From positions 1 through 64,000 of the forward strand of contig JASJDR010000015.1 in NCBI GenBank assembly GCA_030065615.1: 64,000 bases of DNA. Direction: 5' to 3'. The notes below the pieces were generated by a model. It worked only from the letters and a program-made list of their open reading frames with translations. It was not told the DNA's origin and made no database searches. The position numbers and the translations under genes were made by a program. This DNA is from Xenococcus sp. MO_188.B8. Its GTDB lineage: Bacteria > Cyanobacteriota > Cyanobacteriia > Cyanobacteriales > Xenococcaceae. Below, one piece after another: positions 16,453-25,830 of the stretch; position 1 is the stretch's first letter, and every line of letters begins with the position of its first letter.

Positions 16453-16530
16453 TCATATATGAAGTGTACCCAAATTTTATGTTTCGCGAACGATCTATCA
16501 CACTTCTTCTATTACTTTCGAGCGAGGCTA

Positions 16531-17115
16531 ATGTATAAATTTAATTTGAGCATATTTATGTCGAGGTCATGTAAAGTCAGGTTAAAATCTACTTTTTGGC
16601 CAATTTTAGCGATAATTTCTACCTTTTTGCTCCCTAAACCAGCTATTAGTGCAGAAAGAATCTATTTACTCTACGGACCTTTAAAATTTTCTCTCTCCGT
16701 TGAAGCATTAGAAACTTACGCCATTGAAGGTAAAATTACATCTGAATTTGCTTTCTATGCCAAGCAATTTGATGAGCCAACCTTACTGAAACTGCGCCAG
16801 ATGTTACGGAAACGCTATGATCTCAATCCGGTTACCCTATATCGGTTCACTCATACACCTATGGTAGAGGAGATTCTGAAAAGGATGGGACAGATTATCA
16901 GTACTCATCCGAGTCGGAATGGATTTTATGCTATTCGTGGAGCTCTAATCTTAGCCGCTACCCATCAACAAGGTTGGACTTTGATTGATGTGATGCGCCA
17001 TTTTCCCACTCAGGGAATTTCAATTAAGACAGAACTGGCGATGGAGCTTCTAACAACAGAGGAGATTCCTGGATGTAGTAACCCCTCTTCCCCTTCTTTA
17101 TTTGAAAGTAAATAG
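16531..17115 (+). CDS. Stand-alone DUF1400 domain protein
   Basis: Starts at 16531 (MYKFNLSIF) or 16558 (MSRSCKVRLKS) are most likely, giving a signal peptide that ends near PAISA. The rest matches DUF1400, usually found in front of alpha/beta hydrolase domains in cyanobacteria: IYLLYGPLKFSLSVEALETY, ITSEFAFYAKQFD, LRQMLRKRYDLNPVTLYRF. Here no hydrolase domain follows: the protein ends at about 195 residues after MELLTTEEIPG. It may be a natural single-domain form or a truncated hydrolase. Its stop lies just before the start of the carotenoid oxygenase, so translation is probably coupled. Confidence 0.75.
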   Translation: MYKFNLSIFMSRSCKVRLKSTFWPILAIISTFLLPKPAISAERIYLLYGPLKFSLSVEALETYAIEGKITSEFAFYAKQFDEPTLLKLRQMLRKRYDLNPVTLYRFTHTPMVEEILKRMGQIISTHPSRNGFYAIRGALILAATHQQGWTLIDVMRHFPTQGISIKTELAMELLTTEEIPGCSNPSSPSLFESK

Positions 17116-17116
17116 G

Positions 17117-18601
17117 ATGAAAAGAAGAGAGTTTAGCACCATAGCCTTCCTTTCCTTTCTTACTTCTCTGGTTACTCCAAGGTTGAAAGTAAATTCTCAA
17201 CCTGCTTCTCAAACCTGGAGGCAATACAATAGCTGGAAAAGTGACAATATCTTTCTGAAAGGAATTAATGCCCCTGTTTTTTATGAAACCGATCTAAATA
17301 ATTTAAAGGTGACGGGAGCAATTCCCTCGGATTTAGAAGGCATTTATATTCGCAACGGCCCCAATCAATTATTTAAACCTGTTTCTTATAATTATCCTCT
17401 AGAAGGGGATGGGATGCTTCACGCCTTTTATTTTGAAGATTCTAAGGTTCGCTATCGCAATCGTTGGATTTGGACGCGCGGATTAAAATATGAATTACAT
17501 GAAGGGAAGGTACTTCCTGAATTCAAATTTCGCAATTATGCCAATACCAATATTTTCGCCCATGCAGGGGTTATTTTAGCGTTGTATGAAGCAGGATTAC
17601 CCTATCAAATTACCCCTAAACTAGAGACAGTCGGCACATGGAATTTTCAGGGAGACATCGAACAATCAATGGCCGCTCATCCGAAATTAGATCCGCAAAC
17701 AGGAGAACTACATTTTTTCCGTTATTCCCTGATTAATCCTCCTTATCTCACCTATTACGTTGCTAATCGCCAGGGAAAAATTATCAGGACAATGTCTATC
17801 GATTTACCTCAATCGGCGCTGCTCCACGATATGGCAATCACCAAAAATTATGTGATTTTCTTTCATTGTCCTCTAGTTTTTGAGATGTCAAAGGCAATGA
17901 AGTGCAATTCTCCGTTTGTCTGGAAACCAGAAATGGGAACCAAAATAATCTTAATCCATCGTCACGATTTGACGCGAAAACCAGTCAGGCTGGACACTGA
18001 TGCCTTCTGGCTCTGGCATTTTATGAATGCCCATGAAGACAATGAACAGATTGTAATTGATTTTGTCTATTATCCTCAGATTAAATTAGAAAGTACTTTA
18101 GAGGCAATTCTGGCAACAAAAGCCCATTTACATCGGTTTACGGTTAATCCAGATGCTAAAACGATTAAATCTCAACCTTTAGATGATCGATTTGTAGATT
18201 TACCAACTATCGATCGCAGACAAACAGGAAGGTCATATCAGTTTGGTTATGCCCCTTATATTGATTTAAAGTTGACTGCCGAGAAAAAAATTCCCAATTA
18301 TTATCCGGAAATCATTCAATATAACGTGAGAGAGCAGACTAGCAAAGTACATCGCTTTAAACCAGGCTGTTATGGAGGAGAAGCTATATTTGTTCCTAAG
18401 AAAAATGGGGTCTCTGAATTAGATGGCTATGTTATGACTCTAGTCTTTGACGAGAATAAGCAAAAGAGTGATTTAGTCATTCTCGACCCTGCTAATTTTG
18501 AAGATGAGCCTATCGCTCGTATTCACTTACCTGTCAGGGTTCCCAGTGGTTTTCATGGCAATTGGATTGCCAAAGACGCTCTCAATTTCAATGGCGTGTA
18601 G
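17117..18601 (+). CDS. Carotenoid oxygenase (carotenoid cleavage dioxygenase family)
   Basis: Non-haem iron enzyme of 494 residues that cleaves carotenoids or apocarotenoids. The ATG at 17117 (MKRREFSTIAF) directly follows the DUF1400 stop; KRREF plus the hydrophobic stretch resembles a twin-arginine signal, which would export it. The four iron-binding histidines are visible: His188 (AAHPKLD), His237 (LLHDMA), His301 (FWLWHFMNAHE) and His480 (PSGFHGNW). GIYIRNGPN and EGDGMLHAFYF are further family signatures. Substrate and cleavage position cannot be read from sequence. An exported enzyme of this family in a cyanobacterium would be somewhat unusual. Confidence 0.92.
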   Translation: MKRREFSTIAFLSFLTSLVTPRLKVNSQPASQTWRQYNSWKSDNIFLKGINAPVFYETDLNNLKVTGAIPSDLEGIYIRNGPNQLFKPVSYNYPLEGDGMLHAFYFEDSKVRYRNRWIWTRGLKYELHEGKVLPEFKFRNYANTNIFAHAGVILALYEAGLPYQITPKLETVGTWNFQGDIEQSMAAHPKLDPQTGELHFFRYSLINPPYLTYYVANRQGKIIRTMSIDLPQSALLHDMAITKNYVIFFHCPLVFEMSKAMKCNSPFVWKPEMGTKIILIHRHDLTRKPVRLDTDAFWLWHFMNAHEDNEQIVIDFVYYPQIKLESTLEAILATKAHLHRFTVNPDAKTIKSQPLDDRFVDLPTIDRRQTGRSYQFGYAPYIDLKLTAEKKIPNYYPEIIQYNVREQTSKVHRFKPGCYGGEAIFVPKKNGVSELDGYVMTLVFDENKQKSDLVILDPANFEDEPIARIHLPVRVPSGFHGNWIAKDALNFNGV

Positions 18602-18623
18602 GGCGAACGGCCATTCGCCCCTA
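18597..18623 (+). terminator. Hairpin with T-run after the carotenoid oxygenase gene
   Basis: GTAGGGCGAA pairs with TTCGCCCCTAC (one bulge) around a short loop, followed by CTTTTTCC. It overlaps the stop codon. It is also a palindrome type that recurs between cyanobacterial genes, so terminator use is likely but not certain. Confidence 0.6.
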
Positions 18624-18775
18624 CTTTTTCCTGACTCAGCCTGCTACCTATTTAAACAAAAATAAACGAATAAAGCACGAGCAAAAGAGTACCTCCAAAC
18701 AAAATATGATTTGCCCAATCATCAAAATTCCAATCTTTAAACATTTGAATTAATCCTCACTTATTACTTTAGTAC

Positions 18776-18796
18776 AGACGTGTCGGCGACACGTCT
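18776..18796. repeat. Perfect 21-bp palindrome
   Basis: AGACGTGTCG and CGACACGTCT flank a single central base. It lies between the convergent carotenoid oxygenase and RND genes, where a hairpin could stop transcription from either side. Confidence 0.65.
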
Positions 18797-18883
18797 CTTC
18801 ACAATTTTGATTTACTACTTCATTCTGCACAGCCATAGGCATAGGGGAAAGAAATCCCTTCCCCCTAATAATTGTCCTATTGA

Positions 18884-21800
18884 CTATTCATTCTGGGTAG
18901 ATGTTTTTAAACTAGGAATAGGCGATTCTTCTGAAGTTTCAGGAGCTTTAGGCTCTTTTGTTTTATCAGGAGTACCTCCCTTGCCACCTTTGCCACCTTT
19001 GGGTCGTTTGCCACCTTCCAAGAAATACTTCTCAAAGTTCTTAATCACGATATAGAGGTTCGGGACAAACAGCAAACTCAAAATAGTAGATACGAGCAAT
19101 CCACCGAAAACAGCAGTTCCCAGAGACCAGCGACTGATTGCACCAGCACCATCGGCAATTACCAAAGGAAGGAAACCGAATAGTGAGGAAACCGCCGTCA
19201 TCAGAATCGGGCGCAAACGCTGTTCCCCAGCAGTAATCGCTGCCTGGGTAATGCTCATACCTAAAGCCTTAGACTGGTTGGCAAATTCCACAATCAGAAT
19301 AGCATTTTTACTTGCCATCCCAATCAGCATTACCAAACCCACCTGAACGTAAATATTATTGTTCAGAATGGGCCAGATTCCTGCTCCTGGATTTAAAGGG
19401 GAACCTTGAATCAAAGTAGCACGCAACCAAATCCCGCCCAGGGCACCCAAAATAGCTAGAGGTACGGTGAGCATAATGATGGTGGGATCGATGTAGCTTT
19501 CGTACTGAGCTGCCAAGACCAAGAACACCATCACAAAACCCATCCCAAAGATTATGGGGGCTGCTCCCCCTGCTTCTCTTTCTTCTGCGGCAGTGGTTGT
19601 CCAGTCATAGCCAAAACCTGGTTGCAAGGTTTGCTCCGATACTTCCTCCATCGCAGCAATTACCTGCCCAGAACTATAGCCTGGGGCGGGAGCAGCGATG
19701 ATTTTAATGGCTGGAAAAACATTGTAGTTAGTCACAATAGGCGGATAGGAGATTGGGGTTGCTGCTACCAGGTTACTCAATTGAACCAATGCTCCATCCC
19801 GAGAACGGACGTAGAGCTTCTCAATATCTGCGGGATTAGACCGAGATTCAAATTCTGCCTGGGCATAAACCCGATATAGTCTTCCATCTAGTACAAACTG
19901 ATTGACAAAGTTGGAACCTAGATAGGTCTGTAAAGTGTTGAGAATTTCGGTAATCTCAACATTCTGTGCCTTGGCTTTATCCCGATCGATATCAGCTTCG
20001 AGCATCGGGCTATCGAAGGTAAAAGTACTAAAGGCCGCACCGATTTCTGGACGCTGATTGGCTGCTTGCATCACCCGTTGGGTGTTATCGACCAATGCTT
20101 CCATACCTTTTAACTGACGGTCTTGAATGAATAGTTCCGAACCACCAAAGTTACTCATCCCATCTACAGCCGGGGCATTAACGGCAAAAACTCTGGCTCC
20201 ATCTATTTCTTGCTGAAGCATCTGGTTGACTCGCTGCATCACACCAAACGCAGATGATTTAGCCCCAGGTCGCTCATCCCAAGGATGCAATTTAACGAAA
20301 AACAATGCTTTGTTGCTGTTCTGACCCTCGAAAGAAAAACCATTTAATACCAGCGAATGCTCGACTTCCTCCAATTCAATCACTTTGGGTAGAACTTGAC
20401 TACTAATTTTGTCGGTGAAGTTGAGCGAAACTCCGGGGGGAGCTTCCGTTAGCATATAAAAGTAACCTTGGTCTTCTTCGGGGATAAATCCTTGGGGCAT
20501 TGACTGGTAAACCCAACCCGTTGCTACTAGCCCAGCAATAAAAATCAAGATCACAAGGGTCGTAAACTTAGTCATCAATTCCAGTAATCGCCGATATTGT
20601 ACCCGAACCAAGTCAAAGGCACTATTGAACCAATTAAAAAATTTCCCTAGAGGGCCTTTGGTTCCCTCCTGGCGTTTCATCATAATTGCCCCCATGGTTG
20701 GGGAGAAGGAAAGGGCGTTAAAGGTGGAAAATGACACCGCCGCAGCCAATATCAGGGCGAATTGTTTATATACAATACCTGTAGAACCAGGGAAGAAAGA
20801 GACCGGAATAAACACCGCCAGCAACACCAAAGAAGTGGCGATCACAGCTCCCGATAGCTCTTCCATCGCATCGAGAGCTGCCTGCATCGGTCTCATGCCT
20901 TGTTCCAACTTAGTTGCAATCCCTTCTACTACCACAATTCCGTCGTCCACTACCAGACCCGTTGCCAGTACCAAGGAAAACAAGCTGAGCTGATTGAGAG
21001 TAAAGCCCAGAGCTAAGGCAGCAATCAAGGCCCCCAGCATAGCCACCGGAATGGCAACTGCCGGAATGATAGTAGTGCGCCAGTCTTGCAAGAAGACAAA
21101 GATAACTAAAACTACTAATGCGATCGCCTGAATCAGGGTGATCATCAAATCATTGATCGAGGCAGTAACAAACAGGGTGTTATCTTGGACTACTACCTGT
21201 TTCAACCCAGGAGGAAAAGCGGGTTCCAACTCGGCTATTTTTGCTTTGACTGCATTAGCAGTTTCCAGAGCATTCGTCCCAGGAAGTTGATAGACTAGCA
21301 AGGCTATAGCAGGAACATTGTCATCTAAGGTTACGCTGGTATCATAGTTTCGAACACCCAGTTCCGCTCTGCCAATATCCTTAATTCTAATTAGTTCCCC
21401 ATTGTCGCCTACTTTGACGACCATATTTTCCGCTTCAGCAGCAGTTGTAAATCGACCCTTGACCCTGATGGGAAACTCGAAATCCTGCGCACTCGGTGAA
21501 GGTCGCTTGCCCACAGCTCCCGCACCCACTTCAAAATTCTGTTCATTAATGGTGTTCACTACATCGGTTGCTGTTAAGCCTCTGGCAGCCAACTTGTCTG
21601 GGTCTACCCAGATTCGCATTGAATAAACCTCACTCCCATAAAGTTGCAGTTTCCCTACCCCTTCAATCCGTCTCAGATCATTCCAAATATAGCGATCTAC
21701 ATAGTTGTTAAGAAAAACACGGTCATAGAGGAATTCCCCGTTTTCATCTTTTTCCGAATAGAATCCGTAAACCAAAGTAATACTAGGTGATTGTTTCTCA

Positions 21801-22201
21801 GTTTTTACCCCTGTAGAAATAACCGCTTGCGGCAAATCAGCCTGAGCTTGGGAGACTCGGTTTTGCACCAATACCTGAGCCATATTGCTATCGTTTTCTA
21901 CGGGAAAACTGATATTTATCGTGGCGTTACCGGTGTTATCAGTAAAGGAATCAATCCATTTTGCTTCCTCCACCCCGTTGATTTCCCGTTCTAACACAGT
22001 TGTTACATTTTCGACGGTGGTTTTGGCATCAGCACCAACGTAGTTGGCCGTTACAGATACCCGCTTGGCGGCGATCTCTGGTAGCTTATCTAAGGGCAAA
22101 AGTGCCATGGCAATCATGCCCACCAGAATAATCAAAATGGTACAGACCGTCGTTAAAACCGGTCGTTTAATAAAGGGTGTGGCTATGGAAAATATCATCA
22201 A
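18884..22201 (-). CDS. RND efflux pump inner-membrane permease (HAE1/AcrB type)
   Basis: Protein of 1105 residues, a proton-driven exporter of hydrophobic compounds. The layout is standard: a first membrane helix (TTVCTILIILVGMIAMALLP), a large periplasmic porter loop, a membrane bundle with the proton-relay region (LSLFSLVLATGLVVDDGIVVVEG, with paired Asp), a second periplasmic loop, and a second bundle (QVGLVMLIGMASKNAILIVEF). PEEDQGYFY is a family landmark. The C-terminal tail after LYIVIKNFE is extended, glycine- and lysine-rich (GGKRPKGGKGGKGG), then acidic. The adaptor gene lies 132 bases upstream in the same operon. The drug or lipid exported is unknown. Confidence 0.95.
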   Translation of the reverse strand: MMIFSIATPFIKRPVLTTVCTILIILVGMIAMALLPLDKLPEIAAKRVSVTANYVGADAKTTVENVTTVLEREINGVEEAKWIDSFTDNTGNATINISFPVENDSNMAQVLVQNRVSQAQADLPQAVISTGVKTEKQSPSITLVYGFYSEKDENGEFLYDRVFLNNYVDRYIWNDLRRIEGVGKLQLYGSEVYSMRIWVDPDKLAARGLTATDVVNTINEQNFEVGAGAVGKRPSPSAQDFEFPIRVKGRFTTAAEAENMVVKVGDNGELIRIKDIGRAELGVRNYDTSVTLDDNVPAIALLVYQLPGTNALETANAVKAKIAELEPAFPPGLKQVVVQDNTLFVTASINDLMITLIQAIALVVLVIFVFLQDWRTTIIPAVAIPVAMLGALIAALALGFTLNQLSLFSLVLATGLVVDDGIVVVEGIATKLEQGMRPMQAALDAMEELSGAVIATSLVLLAVFIPVSFFPGSTGIVYKQFALILAAAVSFSTFNALSFSPTMGAIMMKRQEGTKGPLGKFFNWFNSAFDLVRVQYRRLLELMTKFTTLVILIFIAGLVATGWVYQSMPQGFIPEEDQGYFYMLTEAPPGVSLNFTDKISSQVLPKVIELEEVEHSLVLNGFSFEGQNSNKALFFVKLHPWDERPGAKSSAFGVMQRVNQMLQQEIDGARVFAVNAPAVDGMSNFGGSELFIQDRQLKGMEALVDNTQRVMQAANQRPEIGAAFSTFTFDSPMLEADIDRDKAKAQNVEITEILNTLQTYLGSNFVNQFVLDGRLYRVYAQAEFESRSNPADIEKLYVRSRDGALVQLSNLVAATPISYPPIVTNYNVFPAIKIIAAPAPGYSSGQVIAAMEEVSEQTLQPGFGYDWTTTAAEEREAGGAAPIIFGMGFVMVFLVLAAQYESYIDPTIIMLTVPLAILGALGGIWLRATLIQGSPLNPGAGIWPILNNNIYVQVGLVMLIGMASKNAILIVEFANQSKALGMSITQAAITAGEQRLRPILMTAVSSLFGFLPLVIADGAGAISRWSLGTAVFGGLLVSTILSLLFVPNLYIVIKNFEKYFLEGGKRPKGGKGGKGGTPDKTKEPKAPETSEESPIPSLKTSTQNE

Positions 22202-22333
22202 TCTTCAGGATAAAGGATTTTTAAACTGGGAACCCTACGGGTCATTTTAGTACAGCATTCAGGTTTTGAATCAACTCACTTAACAATAGTTGTCACAGCT
22301 TATAATTGCTCTTGATTGCTGGTTCAACAAAAT

Positions 22334-23695
22334 CTATTGTTCTACGGTCTGTTCGCTAGTTATTTCTGCTTCCGTAATTGGGGTACCATCTTTAAGGTCG
22401 AGTATTCTTGTAACAGCAATGCGATCGCCTTCTTGAACCCCAGAGATAACTTGAAATTCCTGACCCTGAATTGGCCCGACTGTAATTGGTTGCTGCTTGA
22501 CAACTAATTCAGCTGCCTTGGATTCTCCTGACTCATCAGAGTCTCCTGGGGTAGCAACAAAAACAAATCTTTGTCCTCCAAGGGTAGAGACAGCTCTAGT
22601 CGGTACTAGAACTCCGGGTTGTTCTTGCCAAATAACTTTGACCTGAACATATTCTCGATCCCTGAGACTTCCATCATTTTTAAACTCTACCTTCGTCAGG
22701 ATTGATTGCGTACTTTGATCGGCTACAGGCGAGATGAAGGTGATTTTCCCAGTAACTCCATCAGTACCATCTTTGTTAATGATTTTAACGGGCAGTCCTA
22801 ATTTTAATTGCGATCGATATTCGGTAGGAATCCTAATGTTAAGATAGAAAACTTCATTATCGGTAATGGTAGTCATTGATTGACCAATATTGACAAAATC
22901 ACCAACCTTTTTTTCATTAAGGCTACCGACATAGCCATCAATAGGAGCGTTAATGGTATTGAAAGCTAGGGGTTGACTGACTGAACCTAATTCAGCTTCA
23001 GACTGTTTAACAGCAGCTTTTTGGCTATCTACATTAGCAATAGCTTGATCGACTTGCTTCTTGGCTGCTTCAAGAGATTGAATACTGGCGTTCAGAGCTT
23101 CTTTCCTGGCTTGAAGAGTAGCCATATTAGTTGCGAGGTCGCGGGTTTTGTCATCTAAGTCTTGCTGAGCTCTAGCCCCTCCTTTTACTAGAAAGTCAGA
23201 TCGCTCGATGTTAATCTTAGCCAGTGCTACTTCAGCTTCTAAATCTTGAACATCGGCTCGGGATCTTTCTACCTCAGCCGCTGCTGCCGCTTGACTTGCC
23301 TCTGCTGTCTTCAGTTGAGCTTCAGCCTGAGCGAGGGCTGCTTTTTGGACGTTTACAGCTTGAGTTGCCGCGTTAACATCTTCCTGTTGTTGCGTAGGTT
23401 CGAGCTCGATTATCGGTTGACCCTGACTTACGCGATCGCCCTGCTGAACAAAAATCTTGAGAATTCGACCATCTATTCGTGGTGCCAGGTTGACTCTTCC
23501 TCGTGCTTCGAGAGTTCCCACATACCGTGAGCTGTCAATCAGAGTGCCAGTTTCTAGCGTTTGTAATTTTACCGGAATGGCATTCGCTTGATATTCTGAT
23601 TCTTTGCTACCACAGCCTCCTACTAACAAAGGGATTAGGAAGAGCGCACCTAATAGTTTTTTGGTCAAAGGGAAACTAGTATTTGTGTTTTTCAT
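22334..23695 (-). CDS. RND periplasmic adaptor (membrane fusion protein)
   Basis: Protein of 453 residues that links the RND pump to an outer membrane channel. It is a lipoprotein: LLVGGCGSKE gives a lipobox with Cys at about residue 29. Next come the barrel-sandwich half (RVNLAPRIDGRILKIFVQQG), a long alpha-helical hairpin of about 130 residues rich in Ala, Gln and Glu (TQAVNVQKAALAQAEAQLKT), and the second half (INAPIDGYVGSLNEKKVGDF). A beta-barrel and a membrane-proximal domain (VPTRAVSTLGGQRFVFV) complete it. No outer membrane TolC-like gene is present nearby. First gene of the operon with the permease. Confidence 0.94.
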   Translation of the reverse strand: MKNTNTSFPLTKKLLGALFLIPLLVGGCGSKESEYQANAIPVKLQTLETGTLIDSSRYVGTLEARGRVNLAPRIDGRILKIFVQQGDRVSQGQPIIELEPTQQQEDVNAATQAVNVQKAALAQAEAQLKTAEASQAAAAAEVERSRADVQDLEAEVALAKINIERSDFLVKGGARAQQDLDDKTRDLATNMATLQARKEALNASIQSLEAAKKQVDQAIANVDSQKAAVKQSEAELGSVSQPLAFNTINAPIDGYVGSLNEKKVGDFVNIGQSMTTITDNEVFYLNIRIPTEYRSQLKLGLPVKIINKDGTDGVTGKITFISPVADQSTQSILTKVEFKNDGSLRDREYVQVKVIWQEQPGVLVPTRAVSTLGGQRFVFVATPGDSDESGESKAAELVVKQQPITVGPIQGQEFQVISGVQEGDRIAVTRILDLKDGTPITEAEITSEQTVEQ

Positions 23696-24322
23696 GAGAC
23701 TTATCTAGCATACCTAACTAAAATATACCTATATCAATATTCTTAAATGTTAAATTCAATCTCCGTAATATTACTATACTACTTGATTTCCAAGCAAAAA
23801 AACTTAAATTAATTTTAAGAACCAATACGAATTGACTAAATTTCACCAAGAGTTTATGGTTTGATTTATACTTAGTAAGTTATGAATATACTACAATCTT
23901 GAGGGCTCCATCTGCAAGAAAAATTATTCCCAGAAAAAACTTTTATTGGTGTCCATCTTAGTGATATTGTAGCTGGTTTAGTCGAGAGGATGTGCAAAAT
24001 TTGCATCTTGTAAAGTTGCTTTAAAGAGGATATTGTAAGCAGATAAGGAGAAGTTTACTAATGAAATACCAGGTTTTTCGACGCTACTGATTTAAAACAT
24101 AAATTAAATAGTAATACTAATATAGCTTTTGGTTTTTGGCTCTTGGCTATTAGCTTTTTGAGAACATATTACAGAAGATGATAAATTTGCTTTTCCTAGC
24201 TTGATTCAGCAACGCCGAATTTTATGATTACTGAATCGACGCTTGAGGAATAACCTTCAGCATAGAGTCCTGCTCAGGGTTAAAATGGAGATATAGACTC
24301 CATATCATACTTACTTCGTTCA
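23696..24322. other. Intergenic region upstream of the RND operon
   Basis: It should contain the leftward promoter of the RND operon. A plus-strand gene scrap of 36 codons at 23903-24013 (EKLFPEKTFIGVHLSDIVAG) reads like protein but lacks a start and was not identified. One copy of a 23-bp direct repeat lies at 24217-24239. Confidence 0.45.
24217..24239 (+). repeat. 23-bp direct repeat, left copy
   Basis: Identical to 24729-24751. The words begin GAATTTTATGATTACTG. The two copies lie 512 bases apart and bracket the small lipoprotein gene and an IS end remnant; the word TTGAGGAATAA follows a short distance after each. Confidence 0.7.
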
Positions 24323-24655
24323 ATGCTCTCCAGGTTAGTTTCACCCTGTTCGCTCCAGATCAACGAGCTCAATCTGTCTCGGTTGCTAGATTTTCTTCCC
24401 TGGGTCACTATTCTTAGTTTATTTTTGATGACAACTGGTTGTAGTTCCTGGCGGACGCGATTCTCACGAACCACTGCTGATTGGACCCACCGCTCTGCAG
24501 AAATCGCCTGTTATTCTGGTGGCAAACTCATCTATTCGGGTAAGACTGATGGCAAGGTATTCTCGGAAACCAATTCCGATGGATATATTTTTATTGCAGC
24601 TGATGACAAAAAACTCAAAGAAGTTTCTGGCGACTGTATAATCAGGTACGAATAA
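24323..24655 (+). CDS. Small lipoprotein of unknown function
   Basis: Protein of 110 residues. A hydrophobic stretch (WVTILSLFLMTTGCSSW) ends in a lipobox with Cys at about residue 40, so the true start may be closer to the signal peptide. The mature part has SAEIACYSGGKLIYSGKTDG and KEVSGDCIIRYE, with two cysteines that could form a disulfide bond, in a short beta-rich domain. No family recognised. It stands alone and is flanked by direct repeats. Confidence 0.6.
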   Translation: MLSRLVSPCSLQINELNLSRLLDFLPWVTILSLFLMTTGCSSWRTRFSRTTADWTHRSAEIACYSGGKLIYSGKTDGKVFSETNSDGYIFIAADDKKLKEVSGDCIIRYE

Positions 24656-24683
24656 GCTTTAAACTAACCTAGGTTGTTTTCTT

Positions 24684-24720
24684 TGACCGAAAAACCTCAG
24701 AGCGCAAGCCCCTGCTTTCC
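24684..24720 (-). mobile_element. Solo left-end remnant of an IS200/IS605 element
   Basis: This piece, containing AGCGCAAGCCCCTGCTTTCC, matches the complement of the left end of the tnpAB element at about 11026-11060 with only a few differences. No transposase is attached, so it marks a lost copy of the same element. Confidence 0.6.
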
Positions 24721-24728
24721 TTAAACCA

Positions 24729-24751
24729 GAATTTTATGATTACTGAATCGA
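24729..24751 (+). repeat. 23-bp direct repeat, right copy
   Basis: Identical to 24217-24239. It directly follows the solo IS end at 24684-24720. Confidence 0.7.
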
Positions 24752-24860
24752 GGTTCTAGTAGAGCGTCAACCTTGTTTTGAGGAATAAATTTTTTCCCAT
24801 GCTCCGAAGCTCCCCGCTCCCCTGCATACTTCTATTCCTCATTTCTATCTTGACAGACTA

Positions 24861-25451
24861 CTAGGGAGTATAGGGTGTATTAGAAGCGGTCGTTTTACTA
24901 TCGATTACCCTACCTTTACTAAGAAAAGATATGCCTTGCTGCGAAGTAGTACTAACCATAACGGCTTCCAAAATGGGCTCAAAAACTTCTGTTGCAGCAA
25001 CCCACTCTACGATAAAGTTAGCACCGGAGCTACCCGTTTGATCATTTTGATCCACTATAAATTCAGTTGAAGCCAGTGGAGCTAGTCGCAAAGGATTTTC
25101 TAAATGATCTTTAACCAAGTTACCATCAGAATCGTAGTATTTAACGGAAGTAATGATAATGGGATTGTGGACGTCGGTGTTACGCACACTCAAGGTAGCA
25201 GCTAATTGAAGAGTTCTAGTTTTACTAAAGAAATAAATCTCGGAATAGATCGGAACATAGATTGTTTGACCTATGGCAATTTTCAATGTTTCATCCAATT
25301 GTACTTCCTGAGGTGAAATCTGGGAGGAAGCAGGTGAATTTGACTGTTGGGAGTTTATTTGCGTCTTTGGTGACGAAGTACAGCTGGACAGAAAAACTAG
25401 ACAAATAACTAAACAAGAGGGCAATAATTTCATTTTTCTGCTTATACTCAT
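24861..25451 (-). CDS. DUF3124 lipoprotein
   Basis: Protein of 196 residues with a lipobox (VFLSSCTSS, Cys at about 24). After a Ser/Gln-rich linker the domain matches DUF3124: GQTIYVPIYSEIYFF, LQLAATLSVRNTDVHNPIIIT, VKYYDSDGNLVKDHLENP, LAPLASTEFIVDQNDQTGSSGANFIVEW. It is an immunoglobulin-like all-beta domain of unknown function found in envelope lipoproteins. The promoter side runs into an htrA remnant, so the gene is probably transcribed alone. Confidence 0.82.
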   Translation of the reverse strand: MSISRKMKLLPSCLVICLVFLSSCTSSPKTQINSQQSNSPASSQISPQEVQLDETLKIAIGQTIYVPIYSEIYFFSKTRTLQLAATLSVRNTDVHNPIIITSVKYYDSDGNLVKDHLENPLRLAPLASTEFIVDQNDQTGSSGANFIVEWVAATEVFEPILEAVMVSTTSQQGISFLSKGRVIDSKTTASNTPYTP

Positions 25452-25463
25452 TACTGTTCAATC

Positions 25464-25677
<214 letters not shown>

Positions 25678-25707
25678 CTAGCTTTGATGAATTTTGTGTG
25701 CCAAGTT

Positions 25708-25830
25708 GACATACTCCCCGACCTAAAGGCACGGGGATTCTGGGGTCAAGCAGCAATAGCGCTCAAAGAGTGACTTACATCGCCTAACCCAAGAGAAGAT
25801 GCCCCTTCTCTTTGAATATTCTTAGCTGCA
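25708..25830 (-). ncRNA. Predicted omega RNA of the tnpB-only element
   Basis: The guide RNA would include the 3' end of tnpB and the right-end hairpin at 25716-25736. It would continue into host sequence beginning AACTTGGCACAC on the minus strand. The 5' end is approximate. Confidence 0.35.
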
